A stretch of 64,000 bases of DNA from Prunella strophiata. Taxonomy: Eukaryota; Chordata; Aves; Passeriformes; Prunellidae. Shown one piece after another: positions 62,660 through 64,000 of the stretch. The notes beneath the pieces were generated by a model. It did not search any database and had not been told where the DNA came from. It was given only the letters and a program-made list of their open reading frames with translations. Numbering within the stretch: position 1 is the first letter of the stretch; each line of letters opens with the position of its first letter. The position numbers and the translations under genes are program-made. The stretch spans positions 43,209,490-43,273,489 of the forward strand of contig JAZBQD010000014.1 of NCBI GenBank assembly GCA_036583965.1, read 5' to 3'.

Positions 62660-63560
62660 ACTAATACAGAGGTGTTAGTGTGCCCAGGTAGCCAAGAAGG
62701 CCAATGGAATCCTGTCTGGTATGAGAAATTATGTGGGCAGCAGCATCCAAGGCAGTGATTGTTCCCTTGTACTCAGCACTGGTGAGGCTGCACCTCGAGT
62801 GCTGTGTCCAGTTACTGGGACCCTTCACTCCAAGACATTGAGGTGCTGGAGCAGACCAGAGAAAGGCAACAAGGCTGATGAAAGGTCTGGAGCACAAGTC
62901 ATATGAGGAGTGGCTGAGGGAGCTGGGGGCACTTAACCTGGAAAAAATTAGGCTCAGGGGAACTGTCATTATCAACACAGATAAAGCTACTAGTTATAAC
63001 AGCAAGCTCTGAAATGCTATCTTGCCATAAAAAGTCACATACCTTTGCACAAGTTCTATTCCTCACAGAACTGACTCCTTCCTCACCAGAGCACTGCTGG
63101 CCCCTCCTCCTATATTACTCAATGTCATTGGAGGTACCTGTGTCCTATTAAGGGCACACCTGTTCCAAATCTTAGTAATCAGAACAGCTGCAACTCTTTA
63201 GGGGGTGAAATTACCTTCAGTACTACCTCCCACAGGGAATCTTACCACTGCGTACAACTACCTGTCAGGAGATTATAGTGAGTTGGAGATCAGTTTTGTC
63301 TTCCAAGTAACAAGTGAAGAACCAGAGAAAATGGTTTCAAGCTGCACCAGGAAGGTTTAGAAAAAATTATGTCATGGAGAGGGTTGTGAAGCATTATAGC
63401 AGGCTGCCCTGTGAAGCAGAGGAGTCACCATCCCTGGAGGTAAGTAAAAGATGTGCAGATGTGGTGTTTAGGGATAGGTTTTCTTAGTGAACTTGGCAGT
63501 GTTTGGTTGAACTCAATGATTTTGGAGGTCTTTTCCTACCTAAGTGATTTTATTTTACAG
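62660..63560 (+). mobile_element. CR1 LINE, 3' part, sense, split by an LTR
   Basis: The left part (62,660-62,963) reads 'gtgtgcccaggtagccaaga', 'ggtgaggctgcacctcgagt', 'ttgaggtgctggagcagacc', 'tatgaggagtggctgaggga' and 'attaggctcagggg'. The right part (63,241-63,560) takes up the consensus at 'tacaactacctgtcaggaga' and continues through 'ccaagtaacaagtga', 'gagtcaccatccctggaggt' and 'ggtcttttcctacct' to the tail. The two halves are continuous in CR1 once the LTR between them is removed. Confidence 0.9.
62958..63240 (-). mobile_element. Solo LTR of the same retrovirus family, copy 2, nested in CR1
   Basis: The element at 62,964-63,234 (271 bases) starts TGT and ends ACA and is flanked by GGGAAC (62958-62963) and GGGAAT (63235-63240), again a 6-base duplication with one difference. 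It matches copy 1 at 22,054 closely but lacks about 35 bases, mostly one block of about 28 beside the TATA box, and that box has decayed to TAATATAG on the minus strand. It lies antisense within ADAMTS20 intron 4. No internal viral genes are present. Confidence 0.78.
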
Positions 63561-64000
63561 TATGTGAGTCAGGCACATACTTACCTGTCTCTACACTTAA
63601 CTGCTGCTAGTATTATTTACTATAATTTTTGTCTAGGTGGTGGTTGTTGTTGTTGATTCAATGATTAGACTTGTCTCTATGACTTTCTCTTCAGTAGTTC
63701 AAGAGGTGTTCCTGAGGTGAAATCTTGGTACTGTCCAATTGTGACAAAGGCCTTGCTTTAAACTGCCTAGGACCCATCTCATATAATAAGAGTAGGGAAG
63801 GAGGAGAATAAGGAGACAGTGTTGCCAAGCAACACTCGTGTTTCTCTGAGTAGCTTCTAACAGCTAGAGAAGCCCATCTATGGCTGTGTCTTATGAAATT
63901 ATCTTTTGAGGTAGTTTCTTTTAGATTCTGAAAGGAAGGATGCATTGACATTGTGCTGTACACGATGGCATTTGATGTGGATCTGATTACAACTGTGGTG
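63561..64000 (+). other. End of window, intron 4 continues
   Basis: Unique intronic sequence after the CR1 tail. I see no exon or repeat of note. Confidence 0.6.

Larger units (their letters stand above)
58408..64000 (+). other. ADAMTS20: ADAMTS20 intron 4 (partial, more than 5.6 kb)
   Basis: Begins at donor GTAAGT and runs past the window end. It holds a small antisense CR1 remnant near 60,072, a T run at 61,808-61,820, and a CR1 copy with a nested LTR (62,660-63,560). I searched by eye for the exon with the IYKDPSIGN motif and did not find it. Confidence 0.82.

Noticed and set aside
1..64000. tRNA, rRNA, CRISPR or bacterial-type features
   Set aside because: None were seen; the DNA is eukaryotic, with spliced exons, CR1 elements and microsatellites.

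Overview
The window reads as vertebrate nuclear DNA, almost certainly from a bird. It is AT-rich and almost gene-free, with long introns and one sharp CpG island. It carries several copies of CR1, the dominant avian LINE, recognised from remembered consensus phrases such as 'gtgaggctgcacctcgag' and 'gacaggacaaggggc'. No operons, tRNA or rRNA genes, CRISPR arrays or prokaryotic signals were seen. The exact species cannot be told from the sequence.

Layout. Positions 1 to about 42,040 look intergenic. I find no convincing exon there, only repeats: an old, degraded CR1 (9,255-9,835), a solo LTR of an endogenous retrovirus (22,054-22,359), a CR1 fragment (26,565-26,770), an antisense CR1 tail (39,821-39,987), homopolymers and microsatellites. 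There are also some unexplained self-complementary segments, the best being a 52-bp near-palindrome at 38,383-38,434. From about 42,040 to 43,480 lies a CpG island that holds the promoter and first two coding exons of the only recognisable gene, ADAMTS20, on the + strand.

ADAMTS20. Four coding exons are present: 42,747-42,837, 43,143-43,489, 54,888-55,050 and 58,148-58,407. They join in frame without a break to give the first 287 residues: signal peptide, whole prodomain with two furin-type sites, and the first strands of the metalloprotease domain. The zinc-binding site, disintegrin-like module, thrombospondin repeats and GON domain must lie beyond base 64,000. Introns 2, 3 and 4 (11.4 kb, 3.1 kb and more than 5.6 kb) contain CR1 fragments. 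In intron 4, a second copy of the same LTR has inserted into a CR1 element, which gives a clear relative dating of the two insertions.

The points most worth a second look are the 52-bp near-palindrome, the LTR pair with matching 6-bp target duplications, three G-quadruplex motifs plus a 16-codon upstream ORF in front of the ADAMTS20 start codon, two overlapping splice donors after exon 4, and a 26-bp interrupted palindrome on an acceptor-like site in front of a 220-codon open frame at 35,281-35,940. No clearly new biological system was identified. Homology statements rest on recalled family sequences and were not checked by a database search.
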